In this document: piece after piece, positions 41,847 through 50,628 of the stretch | Position numbering within the stretch: the first letter of the stretch is position 1 | How the letters are laid out: each line of letters opens with the position of its first letter | Origin: Oceanospirillum sp048265165 | Lineage (GTDB): Bacteria; Pseudomonadota; Gammaproteobacteria; Pseudomonadales; Halomonadaceae | Assembly (NCBI RefSeq): GCF_048265165.1 | Contig: NZ_JBLXCD010000003.1 | Span: forward strand, 62,001 to 126,000 | Reading direction: 5' to 3' | Length of the DNA stretch: 64,000 nucleotides | Made by a program: the position numbers and the translations under genes | Notes under the pieces: generated by a model | Told to the model about the DNA's origin: nothing | Seen by the model: the letters and a program-made list of their open reading frames with translations, nothing else | Database searches by the model: none

Positions 41847-42185
41847 ATGCAACGGAACATGCTGTTTGAGCAAACAAAGCGGGTTTTCAGTCAACGCTGG
41901 AAAACATCTTTGTTTGCCCGACAAAAACTGGTACGAGAGCTCAGCATCGTACTTCTGATAAAGCTGACTCTGCTCTATGGCATTGTGAACTTTATCGTTC
42001 CTTCAGCTACCGTCGTTGATGGCAGCGATGTCAGCACTCGCCTGCTTAACTCTCAACTACCTGCTCCGAGTACACCGCAAGAGAATATCGATGAATCTGC
42101 GATTCACTTTAAGGTGCTCGGAGAAAACCTGACAAAGGCCGCTACCTCAGAAACAGCGGCCTCTATACAACAGGAAACACCATGA
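41847..42185 (+). CDS. cydP: Cytochrome bd oxidase accessory small subunit, CydP-like
   Basis: 112 residues from ATG 41847, chosen for the GAGAAGG ribosome site; in-frame starts at 41742 and 41823 exist. One membrane helix, with KLVRELSIVLLIKLTLLYGIVNFIV, matches the short CydP-type proteins next to cydAB in gammaproteobacteria. A longer polar C-terminal tail of about 55 residues is unusual. Its stop overlaps the cydA start (ATGA). Function in oxidase assembly or stability is inferred. Confidence 0.78.
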   Translation: MQRNMLFEQTKRVFSQRWKTSLFARQKLVRELSIVLLIKLTLLYGIVNFIVPSATVVDGSDVSTRLLNSQLPAPSTPQENIDESAIHFKVLGENLTKAATSETAASIQQETP

Positions 42186-43789
42186 TTACAGAAGAAGTTG
42201 TTGATCTGTCCCGGCTACAGTTCGCGATTACCGCACTGTATCACTTTATCTTTGTTCCCCTGACACTTGGCCTGGCTTTCCTCCTGGTCATTATGGAGTC
42301 TATCTATGTGATGACCCGTAAGCAGGTCTACAAAGATATGACACAATTCTGGGGTAAGCTCTTTGGTATTAACTTTGCTCTTGGTGTGACAACAGGTCTC
42401 ACCATGGAGTTCCAGTTTGGTACGAATTGGGCCTACTATTCTCATTATGTAGGGGATATTTTTGGCGCTCCTCTCGCTATTGAGGGCCTGATGGCTTTCT
42501 TCCTGGAGTCCACTTTTATTGGCCTCTTCTTTTTTGGCTGGGATCGCCTCTCCCCCCGTCGCCACCTGATGGTGACTTTCCTGATGGCGCTGGGTTCTAA
42601 CCTGTCTGCACTATGGATTCTAATCGCCAACGGCTGGATGCAGAACCCGGTTGGTGCCGAGTTCAGCTATGAAACCATGCGCATGGAGATGACCAGTTTT
42701 GCGGATCTGGTGTTTAACCCAGTCGCTCAGGTGAAATTTGTTCACACCGTGGCAGCAGGTTATGTAACAGGTTCTATGTTCGTTCTGAGTATCAGTGCTT
42801 ATTACTTACTGAAAAAGCAGGACCTGCCTTTTGCCCGCCGCTCCTTTGCCATCGCATCGGCCTTTGGACTGGCGTCCATTTTATCGGTGATTATTCTGGG
42901 TGATGAATCTGGCTACGAGCTGGGTGATGTCCAGAAAACCAAGCTGGCTGCAATTGAGGCTGAATGGGATACTCATCCGGCTCCGGCGTCCTTCACACTG
43001 TTTGGTATCCCTGATCAGGAAAACCAGACCACAGACTACGCCATTAAAATCCCCTATGCTCTGGGCCTGATCGCCACTCGTTCACTGGACGAAGAGGTGA
43101 CAGGTATCAAAGACCTGATCCAGGAGCATGAAGTACGTATCCGTAACGGCATGGTCGCCTACGGCCTATTGGTTAAGCTACGCGCAGGTCAAACTGACCC
43201 GGAAACCATCGCTGCTTTTGAGGACGTGAAGAAGGATCTGGGGTATGGGCTATTGCTTAAACGCTATACAGAAAACGTAGTTGATGCCACTGAAGAGCAA
43301 ATTCAGGCAGCAGCTCACGACACGATTCCTAATGTTGCGCCTCTGTTCTGGAGTTTCCGCATTATGGTAGCTTCCGGCTTTACCATGTTGCTGATCTTTG
43401 CGTTGGCCTTCTACTTTAACGCAACCCGTAAGCTTGAAAGCAAGCGCCGATTCCTGAAAGCTGTTCTCTGGTCACTTCCACTACCCTGGGTCGCCGCAGA
43501 AACAGGTTGGGTTGTTGCCGAATACGGTCGCCAACCCTGGTCGATTGGTGAAATTCTGCCCACTCATCTCAGTACGTCTACACTGGATGCAGGCAGCCTT
43601 TATACCAGTATTGGCGCTATTGTAGCCTTCTATACCCTGCTGTTGGTCATTGAGATGTTCCTGATGTTCAAATACGCCCGCCTTGGCCCTAGCGCGCTGC
43701 ATACAGGTCGCTACCATTTCGAGCAGGATGCAATAAAGGGTACATCCCATAAAGAAGACAAACCTGAAATCGCCGGAGGTGCGGCATGA
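42182..43789 (+). CDS. cydA: Cytochrome bd ubiquinol oxidase subunit I
   Basis: 535-residue inner-membrane subunit with hemes b558, b595 and d. N-terminal LSRLQFAITALYHFIFVPLTLGL carries the conserved His. VKFVHTVAAGY holds the second axial His, and FRIMVASGF the axial Met. A long quinol-binding loop (about 255-390) makes it the E. coli long-Q-loop type. C-terminal WVAAETGWVVAEYGRQPW is conserved. Transcribed from the sigma-54 promoter with cydP, cydB, cydX and ybgE. Confidence 0.97.
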   Translation: MITEEVVDLSRLQFAITALYHFIFVPLTLGLAFLLVIMESIYVMTRKQVYKDMTQFWGKLFGINFALGVTTGLTMEFQFGTNWAYYSHYVGDIFGAPLAIEGLMAFFLESTFIGLFFFGWDRLSPRRHLMVTFLMALGSNLSALWILIANGWMQNPVGAEFSYETMRMEMTSFADLVFNPVAQVKFVHTVAAGYVTGSMFVLSISAYYLLKKQDLPFARRSFAIASAFGLASILSVIILGDESGYELGDVQKTKLAAIEAEWDTHPAPASFTLFGIPDQENQTTDYAIKIPYALGLIATRSLDEEVTGIKDLIQEHEVRIRNGMVAYGLLVKLRAGQTDPETIAAFEDVKKDLGYGLLLKRYTENVVDATEEQIQAAAHDTIPNVAPLFWSFRIMVASGFTMLLIFALAFYFNATRKLESKRRFLKAVLWSLPLPWVAAETGWVVAEYGRQPWSIGEILPTHLSTSTLDAGSLYTSIGAIVAFYTLLLVIEMFLMFKYARLGPSALHTGRYHFEQDAIKGTSHKEDKPEIAGGAA

Positions 43790-44925
43790 TTCTGGATTAT
43801 GAAACCCTGAAACTGGTCTGGTGGGTGCTTGTTGGCGTCCTACTGGTCGGCTTTATGATTACTGACGGCTTCGATATGGGTGCAGGCATACTGCTGCCGT
43901 TTCTGGGCAAGAATGATGCAGAGCGGCGTATTATCATCAATACAGTAGGCCCTCACTGGGATGGTAACCAGGTCTGGTTTATCACCGCAGGTGGCGCACT
44001 CTTCGCTGCCTGGCCTGCCGTGTATGCTGTCGCATTTTCCAGCTTCTACTTTGCTATGATGCTGGTACTGTTTGCTCTTTTCTTTCGCCCGGTAGGTTTT
44101 GACTATCGCAGTAAGATTGCCGATCCGCGCTGGCGCAGCACCTGGGACTGGGGACTGTTTATCAGTGGCGCAGTTCCGGCACTGGTATTTGGTGTCGCCT
44201 TCGGCAACCTACTGCTGGGCGTTGATTTCTATCTGGACGATTTCCTGCGTCCACATTACACCGGTAGTTTCTTTGATCTTTTCCACCCTTTTGCCCTGAT
44301 ATGCGGTGTCGTCAGCCTGACGATGCTGGCTGCCCATGGTGCAATCTGGCTTCAGATGCGTGCAGACGAAGTAATTGCTGAACGCGCTGGGCGTGCCGGT
44401 ATTCTGATGCTGTTGATTATGCTCGCAGCTTTTGCCGCAGGCGGTTTAGTACTGCTGAAGGGGTTGCCTGGCTTACACATTGATATGATGCCAGCCAAGG
44501 ATGCACTACCCAATCCATTGAGCAAACAGGTCAGCGTAGTTGAAGATGGCTGGCTGGCAAACTACACAACCTATCGCTGGATGATTGCCGCGCCTGCGAT
44601 TGCCTTTGTAACCGGTTTGTTAAGCCTACTATTGATAAAAGCACGTCGCTCAGGGCTGGCCTTTGCAACCCATAGCATTACGATGACTGCGATTATCTGT
44701 ACCGCAGCTTTTTCACTGTTCCCATTTGTGCTGCCTTCGCTATCAAACCCGAATAGTAGCCTGACACTATGGGACGCAGCTTCCAGTCACTTGACACTGA
44801 ACGTCATGTTTATCGCCGCTATGATCTTTGTCCCCATTATCCTGCTGTATACCCTATGGACCTACAAAGTGATGTGGGGCCGGGTAACCAGCAAGCAGAT
44901 TGATGGTAACCCACTGGCTTATTAA
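43786..44925 (+). CDS. cydB: Cytochrome bd ubiquinol oxidase subunit II
   Basis: 379-residue membrane subunit. Signatures VLLVGFMITDGFDMGAG, the NTVGPHWDGNQVWFITAGGALFAAWP stretch and the FALFFRPVGFDYRSK segment are canonical. Starts within the cydA stop (ATGA overlap). Full length. Confidence 0.97.
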   Translation: MILDYETLKLVWWVLVGVLLVGFMITDGFDMGAGILLPFLGKNDAERRIIINTVGPHWDGNQVWFITAGGALFAAWPAVYAVAFSSFYFAMMLVLFALFFRPVGFDYRSKIADPRWRSTWDWGLFISGAVPALVFGVAFGNLLLGVDFYLDDFLRPHYTGSFFDLFHPFALICGVVSLTMLAAHGAIWLQMRADEVIAERAGRAGILMLLIMLAAFAAGGLVLLKGLPGLHIDMMPAKDALPNPLSKQVSVVEDGWLANYTTYRWMIAAPAIAFVTGLLSLLLIKARRSGLAFATHSITMTAIICTAAFSLFPFVLPSLSNPNSSLTLWDAASSHLTLNVMFIAAMIFVPIILLYTLWTYKVMWGRVTSKQIDGNPLAY

Positions 44926-44964
44926 GCTCTGTATTTATAAAAGAGCCTGACGGACAACTAAAAC

Positions 44965-45000
44965 AAGAGGAGCCGACTTTGAAAGATAAGCGGCTCTCTT
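44965..45000 (+). promoter_or_regulatory. Stem-loop before the cydX ribosome site
   Basis: AAGA-G-GAGCCG pairs with CGGCTC-TCTT around a 15-base loop. It ends right before TAGGAG of cydX. Probably an RNA element setting the ratio or stability between cydAB and cydX messages. Confidence 0.5.
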
Positions 45001-45012
45001 AGGAGAAATGAT

Positions 45013-45132
45013 ATGTGGTATTTTGCCTGGATTTTGGGTGTATTACTGGCGATCTCATTCGGCATTATCAATGCGATGTGGTTAGAGTCAGACCCAAATT
45101 TTGACCTGGATAACGATCAGCCACAAGGCTGA
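45013..45132 (+). CDS. cydX: Cytochrome bd oxidase small subunit CydX
   Basis: 39-residue single-pass subunit found by eye: MWYFAWILGVLLAISFGIIN followed by AMWLE, the hallmark of CydX/CbdX, with an acidic tail. Strong ribosome site TAGGAG. Stabilises the heme-containing oxidase core in E. coli. Lies between cydB and ybgE as in enterobacteria. Confidence 0.93.
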   Translation: MWYFAWILGVLLAISFGIINAMWLESDPNFDLDNDQPQG

Positions 45133-45215
45133 CACCGTTTCTTTAGCCAGCATCACAATGCCAGATGCTGGCTTTTTCAAATTCAAAAAACGCTTCCTTC
45201 TTAGGAACTGCTGCA

Positions 45216-45494
45216 ATGACAATTCCTTACCCTAAAGCCCGCTGGACACAAGCGCTATCACTTATCAGCGCCATCATTATCAGTGTTGTACTGACGGCTT
45301 ATCCCCGCCTGATTGCAGAATCTATCCATGAGGTAGATCACGGCCTGTTCACCCTGTTTATGTGGGCGATCAGCGCAGGATTTATCCATGGCGTTGGTTT
45401 TGAGCCCAAAGCTACTATCTGGCGACTGGCGTTTAACCCCATTATCGCCTGGCTTATCATTGTGTATGGGTTAGTCGAGTATCTAATTCATTAA
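45216..45494 (+). CDS. ybgE: YbgE-like cyd operon protein
   Basis: 92-residue membrane protein with three hydrophobic segments. The HGLFTLFMWAISAGFIHGVGFEP stretch is characteristic of the YbgE family found after cydX. I start at ATG 45216 with AGGAA upstream; the frame opens at 45165. Role unknown. Confidence 0.87.
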   Translation: MTIPYPKARWTQALSLISAIIISVVLTAYPRLIAESIHEVDHGLFTLFMWAISAGFIHGVGFEPKATIWRLAFNPIIAWLIIVYGLVEYLIH

Positions 45495-45505
45495 AGACAT
45501 GTTAT

Positions 45506-45567
45506 AGCCCAACGAGAACGGATCAGGCCTGCAGCAATATGTGCCCCTTCGTTGTCTGGGCTTTTTT
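45506..45567 (+). terminator. Terminator of the cyd operon
   Basis: AGCCCAACGA (45506-45515) pairs with TCGTTG-TCT-GGGCT (45549-45562), with a three-base bulge, followed by six T residues. Confidence 0.7.
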
Positions 45568-45648
45568 CATACTGCCAACACTTGCACTTAAACAGGTTGT
45601 TATCTAAATTTAGAAGACATTGTTAACATCACTCAAGGAGGAAGTGAT

Positions 45649-46602
45649 ATGCGCTATGGTGGAAACCTGTTCAAGGCTGACTCTCCTGTAAGATATTCCG
45701 AAAAAGCTAAACAGAACCGACGCTGTCGGGCTATCCTCAGTTTGGGTTCCCTCTACCTGTTTGCCCCCTCTGGCCTTTGGGCCGATACACTTATCCCGCC
45801 ACCCGATAGCTCTCCTTTGCCACTCATGCTGGCTAAGCATTACCAACAACAGGACAATATCCGGGACTACTGGGTCAGTGAGAAGCTCGATGGTGTAAGA
45901 GCTTTCTGGGATGGCTCACAACTCAAAACCCGACAAGGTAATCCTATCCATGCCCCTCAATCAATGCTGAACGCCCTGCCCAGGACTCCTTTAGATGGTG
46001 AACTCTGGCTGGGCCGCGGCCGCTTTGCAGAAGCTTCTGGCCTGGTACGTCAGCATGAACCCTTAGCAGCCGACTGGGTTGACATTCAGTACCGCATTTT
46101 TGATCTACCAAACCAGCTCACCTCCTTTGACCAGCGGGTAAAAGCCATCGAAGAGCTTTGCCAGCAGCTGAACCTCCCTTGGCTAAAACCGGTACAGCAG
46201 TTCCGCTTGCCTGACCGCGAAGCCCTGAACCAGTATCTGGAGCAGCTCACAGAAGAGGGAGCAGAAGGTCTTATGCTGCACAGAGGCAGTGCTCTGCATC
46301 AGGTTGGGCGCTCCGATGATCTGATGAAAGTAAAACTCTACGAAGATGCAGAAGCCGTTGTTTTAGGCTACACCCAAGGTAAAGGCCAGTTTACCGGCAT
46401 GATGGGGGCTCTGAAGGTTCGGCTGGCAGATGGCCGGGAGATAAAAATAGGCAGTGGATTCAGTCATGCTGAGCGCAGAACACCACCATCAATTGGCAGT
46501 GTTATTACCTATCGTTACAACGGTCAAACGTCCACCGGGTTACCCCGTTTCGCACGCTTTATGCGCATCCGGGATGACTATGAGGCAAGGGATTTAAAGT
46601 AA
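45649..46602 (+). CDS. ligE: Periplasmic ATP-dependent DNA ligase, LigE type
   Basis: 317 residues, a minimal ligase without extra domains. Hydrophobic signal-like segment about 27-44 (AILSLGSLYLFAPSGLWA), preceded by an unusually long basic N-terminus. Catalytic motif I is EKLDGVRA (Lys adenylation). Motif III-like LDGELW, motif IV EGLMLH and motif V LMKVKLY follow, then a short OB domain. LigE enzymes act outside the cytoplasm in species with natural competence or extracellular DNA. Strong ribosome site AAGGAGG. Confidence 0.88.
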   Translation: MRYGGNLFKADSPVRYSEKAKQNRRCRAILSLGSLYLFAPSGLWADTLIPPPDSSPLPLMLAKHYQQQDNIRDYWVSEKLDGVRAFWDGSQLKTRQGNPIHAPQSMLNALPRTPLDGELWLGRGRFAEASGLVRQHEPLAADWVDIQYRIFDLPNQLTSFDQRVKAIEELCQQLNLPWLKPVQQFRLPDREALNQYLEQLTEEGAEGLMLHRGSALHQVGRSDDLMKVKLYEDAEAVVLGYTQGKGQFTGMMGALKVRLADGREIKIGSGFSHAERRTPPSIGSVITYRYNGQTSTGLPRFARFMRIRDDYEARDLK

Positions 46603-46621
46603 AGACTCACTATAAAACCAG

Positions 46622-46657
46622 AAAAGGCTCCTCTGCGAGAAGCATGGGAGCCTTTTT
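46622..46657. terminator. Bidirectional rho-independent terminator
   Basis: AAAAGGCTCC (46622-46631) pairs with GGAGCCTTTT (46647-46656), between convergent ligE and alanine racemase genes, with A and T runs on both sides. Confidence 0.9.
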
Positions 46658-46678
46658 CAGCAACGTAATCCGGGCAAG

Positions 46679-47758
46679 TTACTTTTTATAAACCCGTGGA
46701 ACACGAGGCGTAATGCCGGTAAACAGGGTATAGGATATGGTATCCGAACAAGCTGCAACCTGATTCACATCCACCTGTTCACCCCATAACTCAACCGGAT
46801 CACCTATTTTAGCCTCCGGCTGATCCGTCAGATCCAAGGTCATCATATCCATAGAGACCTTACCAATAAGCCGGGTCATTTTGCCATTCACGGCCACTGG
46901 CGTGCCATCAATGGCGTGACGAGGATAACCATCGGCATATCCCATGGCGACAACACCCACACGGGTTGGTTGCTCAGAGGTAAAGCGACGACCATAACCC
47001 ACAGGCTCCCCTGCAGGAAGTTCACGGATAGCAATAATCTCAGAGCTAAGAGTCATCACAGGTTTGAGTCGTGCTGCATTTTCAGTTTTCTGATCCAGCG
47101 GTGAGGCACCATACAGCATGATACCCGGGCGCACCCAATCACCGTGGGCTTCCGGCCAGTGCAGGGTTGCTGCGGAGTTTGCCATACAGTGCTGCAGCCC
47201 AAAACGGTCACAGGCAGCATGGAAATTTGCCATCTGGGTTTGGGTGTACTCACACTCCAGTTCATCGGCACAAGCAAAGTGCGTCATGGCAATCACATCC
47301 GAAACATGCTCCATCTTCTGTAAACGCTCAACCGCTTTGGCAAAACCTTCAGCATTAAACCCCAGACGGTGCATACCGGAATCAAATTTCACCAAAACCG
47401 GTAACGGCTGAGAAAACGTGTGTTGCTCCAGAGCCTCCAACTGCCACTCACTATGCACGGCAGTCATCATCCGGTACTTATCAACAAACTCCAGCTCATC
47501 AGCGGTAAAAAAACCTTCCAACAGAACCACGGGCTGTTTAATACCGTTTTCTGCCAACTGCAATGCCTCTTCAATGCAGGCGACACCAAATGCATCGGCC
47601 ACATCCGCCAGATATTCTGCTGCTTCTATCGCACCATGGCCATATGCATTCGCTTTGATAATAGCCACCGCCTTGCGGCCCGGAGCCAGTTCTTTTGCCA
47701 ACAGATAGTTATGTTTTAATGCAGTCAGATCAATTACAGCTTTTGCCGCCCGAGCCAT
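46679..47758 (-). CDS. dadX: Alanine racemase (DadX type)
   Basis: 359-residue PLP enzyme interconverting L- and D-alanine. PLP lysine in VAIIKANAYGHGA (Lys35), GMHRLGF, and the catalytic-tyrosine region GYGRRFTS and YGASPLD are visible. Third gene of dadA-ridA-dadX, so the catabolic isozyme rather than the cell-wall Alr is likely. The same order occurs in Pseudomonas. Confidence 0.92.
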   Translation of the reverse strand: MARAAKAVIDLTALKHNYLLAKELAPGRKAVAIIKANAYGHGAIEAAEYLADVADAFGVACIEEALQLAENGIKQPVVLLEGFFTADELEFVDKYRMMTAVHSEWQLEALEQHTFSQPLPVLVKFDSGMHRLGFNAEGFAKAVERLQKMEHVSDVIAMTHFACADELECEYTQTQMANFHAACDRFGLQHCMANSAATLHWPEAHGDWVRPGIMLYGASPLDQKTENAARLKPVMTLSSEIIAIRELPAGEPVGYGRRFTSEQPTRVGVVAMGYADGYPRHAIDGTPVAVNGKMTRLIGKVSMDMMTLDLTDQPEAKIGDPVELWGEQVDVNQVAACSDTISYTLFTGITPRVPRVYKK

Positions 47759-47907
47759 GAGCCGGTCTCCATCTCGTTATGATATTGAGTGTCAGATACA
47801 GGGTTTTGCAGTACAAAAAATCAGGAAAGAAACAGAGCGGTCTACTCTGGCGCAAACAGCTCTGTCACGCAGCACACCAGGCACTGCATTAGCAAAAAAC
47901 GGTTGAA

Positions 47908-48291
47908 TTAAAGCGCCAAAATGCCTTCAACTTCAACATCAACCCCTTTGGGCAGTTCTTTAACACCCAGTGCAGCGCGAGCCGGGTAAGGTGCAGAGAA
48001 GTAACGCTCCATCACTTCGTTAACCTTGGCAAAGTTACCCAAGTCTGGCATATAGATATTCAGCTTAACAACGTTCTCCAGAGAACCGCCTGCCGCTTCA
48101 GCAACAGCCTTCAGATTTTCAAACACCTGTACAGTCTGTGCTTCAAAGGATTCAGTGACCACTTCCATTGTTTCGGGGTTCAGTGGAATCTGACCGGACA
48201 TAAAGACCAGATTGCCTACCTGTACCGCCTGTGAGTATGGGCCAATTGCTGCAGGAGCATTGTCAGAATGAATGATTTTTTTATCTGCCAT
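47908..48291 (-). CDS. ridA: RidA-family 2-iminopropanoate deaminase
   Basis: 127-residue RidA protein with IGPYSQAVQVGNLVFMSGQIPLNPET and the C-terminal PARAALGVKELPKGVDVEVEGIL (conserved Arg). It hydrolyses reactive imine intermediates. Between dadA and dadX it would quench the 2-iminopropanoate made by D-alanine oxidation. Confidence 0.95.
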   Translation of the reverse strand: MADKKIIHSDNAPAAIGPYSQAVQVGNLVFMSGQIPLNPETMEVVTESFEAQTVQVFENLKAVAEAAGGSLENVVKLNIYMPDLGNFAKVNEVMERYFSAPYPARAALGVKELPKGVDVEVEGILAL

Positions 48292-48427
48292 GGTAAAAAA
48301 GCCTCTTTTAGAGCAGTGTATGATAAGTCATAAAAAAGGCAGGCCCGAAGACCTACCTAAGCACAAGATGCGAGTAAGAACAGAACAACAAGTGCAAAAA
48401 AATTACAGGCTGAAGCCTTAGGGGAAA

Positions 48428-49681
48428 TCAGTTGTAGCGGGCAACATCCAGATCAGCCGGATCAATACCGGTTTCATTACCGGAGATAAGGTCTGCCAGT
48501 AGACGTGAGGAACCGCAGGACATAGTCCAACCCAAAGTTCCGTGTCCGGTATTCAGGGATAAGTTAGAGAACTTAGTTTTACCAATAATAGGTGTACCAT
48601 CCGGCGTCATTGGCCGCAGACCTGTCCAATATTCAGCCTGAGAAATATCGCCACCATCCGGAAACACATCAGAAACTACCATGGAAATAGTATCCAGGCG
48701 CTTCTGTGGCATCTCCAGGTTATAGCCAGACAATTCAGCGGTACCTGCCACACGAATACGGTCATCAAAACGGGTAATCGCAACCTTATAGGTCTCATCC
48801 ATAACGGTAGAAGCCGGTGCCGCATCATAATCGGTGATCGGCATCGTCAGGGAGTACCCTTTAATCGGATAAACCGGCAGGTCAATACCCACCTGCTTCA
48901 TCAGCTGACGGGAGAAACTGCCCATGGCAACAACATAGTGATCCGCTGTCAGCGTACCGGCGGATGTCTTAACCCCTGTCACTTCTCCGGCTTTATCCTG
49001 CAGACCGTGGATCTCAGTATCAAACATAAATTTCACGCCCATCTCTTTACAGAGATCAGCCAGCTTGTTGGTAAAAGCGTAACAATCGCCAGTCTGATCA
49101 CCAACCATGCGCAGACCACCAACAAACTTTTCTTTAACACGGCTCAAAGCAGGCTCATATTGCAGGACACCATCCATATCCAGCTCCTGGAAATCAACTC
49201 CGAAGTCGCGTAGTACGGCAATATCCTTCTGAACCGCCTCAACCTGCTTCTCGGTTCGGAACAGCTGGGTCAAACCTTGCTGGCGATCCTCATAACGGAT
49301 GCCGGTTTCTTCTCGAAGCGCATCGATAGACAGACGAGCATACTCTGAAACACGCACCATACGGGATTTGTTAACGGCGTAGCGGCTTTCAGTACAGTTG
49401 GCCAGCATCTGTGTCATCCAGGCGTACTGAAATGGATCCAGCGTGGCGGACATTTTCAGCGGCGCGTGAGTCTGAGTCAGCCATTTCATCGCTTTAAAGG
49501 GGATGCCTGGAGCCGCCCAAGGGGTGGAATAACCGAATGAAACCTGGCCAGCATTGGCATGGCTCGTTTCCATCGCAGGAGAATCCTGACGGTCAACAAC
49601 GGTTACCTCATGGCCCTGTTTTGCCAAATAGTAAGCTGTGGTAACTCCCACAACACCGCTACCTAAAATCAGAATATTCAT
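48428..49681 (-). CDS. dadA: D-amino acid dehydrogenase small subunit
   Basis: 417-residue FAD enzyme oxidising D-alanine and other D-amino acids to 2-oxo acids. The N-terminal FAD motif MNILILGSGVVGVTTAYYLAKQGHEVTVVDR is diagnostic, with SFGYSTPWAAPG and TGHGTLGWTMSCGSSRL. I chose ATG 49681, with GGAGTGG upstream, over the in-frame codon at 49717. First gene of the dad operon. Confidence 0.95.
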   Translation of the reverse strand: MNILILGSGVVGVTTAYYLAKQGHEVTVVDRQDSPAMETSHANAGQVSFGYSTPWAAPGIPFKAMKWLTQTHAPLKMSATLDPFQYAWMTQMLANCTESRYAVNKSRMVRVSEYARLSIDALREETGIRYEDRQQGLTQLFRTEKQVEAVQKDIAVLRDFGVDFQELDMDGVLQYEPALSRVKEKFVGGLRMVGDQTGDCYAFTNKLADLCKEMGVKFMFDTEIHGLQDKAGEVTGVKTSAGTLTADHYVVAMGSFSRQLMKQVGIDLPVYPIKGYSLTMPITDYDAAPASTVMDETYKVAITRFDDRIRVAGTAELSGYNLEMPQKRLDTISMVVSDVFPDGGDISQAEYWTGLRPMTPDGTPIIGKTKFSNLSLNTGHGTLGWTMSCGSSRLLADLISGNETGIDPADLDVARYN

Positions 49682-49811
49682 ACGTATCCACTCCAAAGAG
49701 TCCTGGCTTTCACTCACCAGACAGGTTTAAAACGAAGTTATTGTTTTTCTGGCAAGCCTCTAAGGAACAGATGATTTCCCTAAACAAAAGCAACTAACCA
49801 GCGAATACGTA

Positions 49812-49826
49812 TAGATTATTATACTT
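49812..49826. promoter_or_regulatory. Lrp-type binding site upstream of dadA
   Basis: TAGATTATTATACTT matches 13 of 15 positions of the Lrp consensus YAGHAWATTWTDCTR. It lies about 130 bp upstream of dadA in a 291-bp AT-rich gap, next to the Lrp-family gene. Likely DadR target. Confidence 0.55.
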
Positions 49827-49972
49827 CAATCAAAAAATGACACTTATTTGAACCTATAAAAAAGACTAAAAAACCTTTAAAAACAACAACAACAGAAAAA
49901 ACCATCTGTCCGCAAATCAAAAACCAGCTTATATATCCATAAGCAGGTAAAGCATCTGAAATATGACTGCGC

Positions 49973-50470
49973 CTAATCTTGCTCTACAGGTAAACCGGCA
50001 TCTCTTTTAACCTCTTTTACCGATATGTGAGACTGCACCGCGGTTACACCCGGAATACGGCGCAACAATGTGATACGTTCAGAGAACTCATCCATATCCC
50101 GTGCCACCAACTGCAACAGGTAATCCACACTGCCCGTAATACAGTGGCACATCTGAACCCAGTCAAACCCGCCGATCAACTCTTCAAAGCGATTTGTCAG
50201 TGCAACATCGTGACTAGCAAACGACACCTGGGTAAAAACGACAATGTCATAACCCAGCTTCTTACGATTCAAAACCGTACGGTACTGCTCAATATAGCCG
50301 CGATCCTCCAGCCTTTTCCAACGCCGCCAGCACGGCGTTTCACTTAAATTAACCTGCTCTGAGAGCGCACTGTTACTAATACGGGCGCTGGACTGTAGCT
50401 TGCGCAGAAGCTGCAAATCTGTCGCATCCAACTCACCATGAGAAATATCTTTTCTTATTTTGCTCATCAT
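49973..50470 (-). CDS. dadR: Lrp/AsnC-family regulator (DadR-like)
   Basis: 165-residue Lrp-type regulator. The N-terminal helix-turn-helix contains LDATDLQLLRKLQSSARISNSALSEQVNLSETPCWRRWKRLE, and the C-terminal RAM domain holds the CHCITGSVDYLLQLV ligand region. Upstream of and parallel with dadA, as in the Pseudomonas dadRAX locus, so it likely senses alanine and activates dad genes. Divergent from a LysE-type exporter it may also control. Confidence 0.88.
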   Translation of the reverse strand: MMSKIRKDISHGELDATDLQLLRKLQSSARISNSALSEQVNLSETPCWRRWKRLEDRGYIEQYRTVLNRKKLGYDIVVFTQVSFASHDVALTNRFEELIGGFDWVQMCHCITGSVDYLLQLVARDMDEFSERITLLRRIPGVTAVQSHISVKEVKRDAGLPVEQD

Positions 50471-50628
50471 TAGGGATTTCTTTTAACTAAGGCATTAATT
50501 TGAGTATAGATAGCAAATTCATTTCCGACAATTCAGATAGACTTTCTCCTATGGCTACCTTCCCATCCGGAGGATGGCAACACACACATCACCCTCTTAT
50601 TACCTCAATCAACAATAGGAAAAAAACA

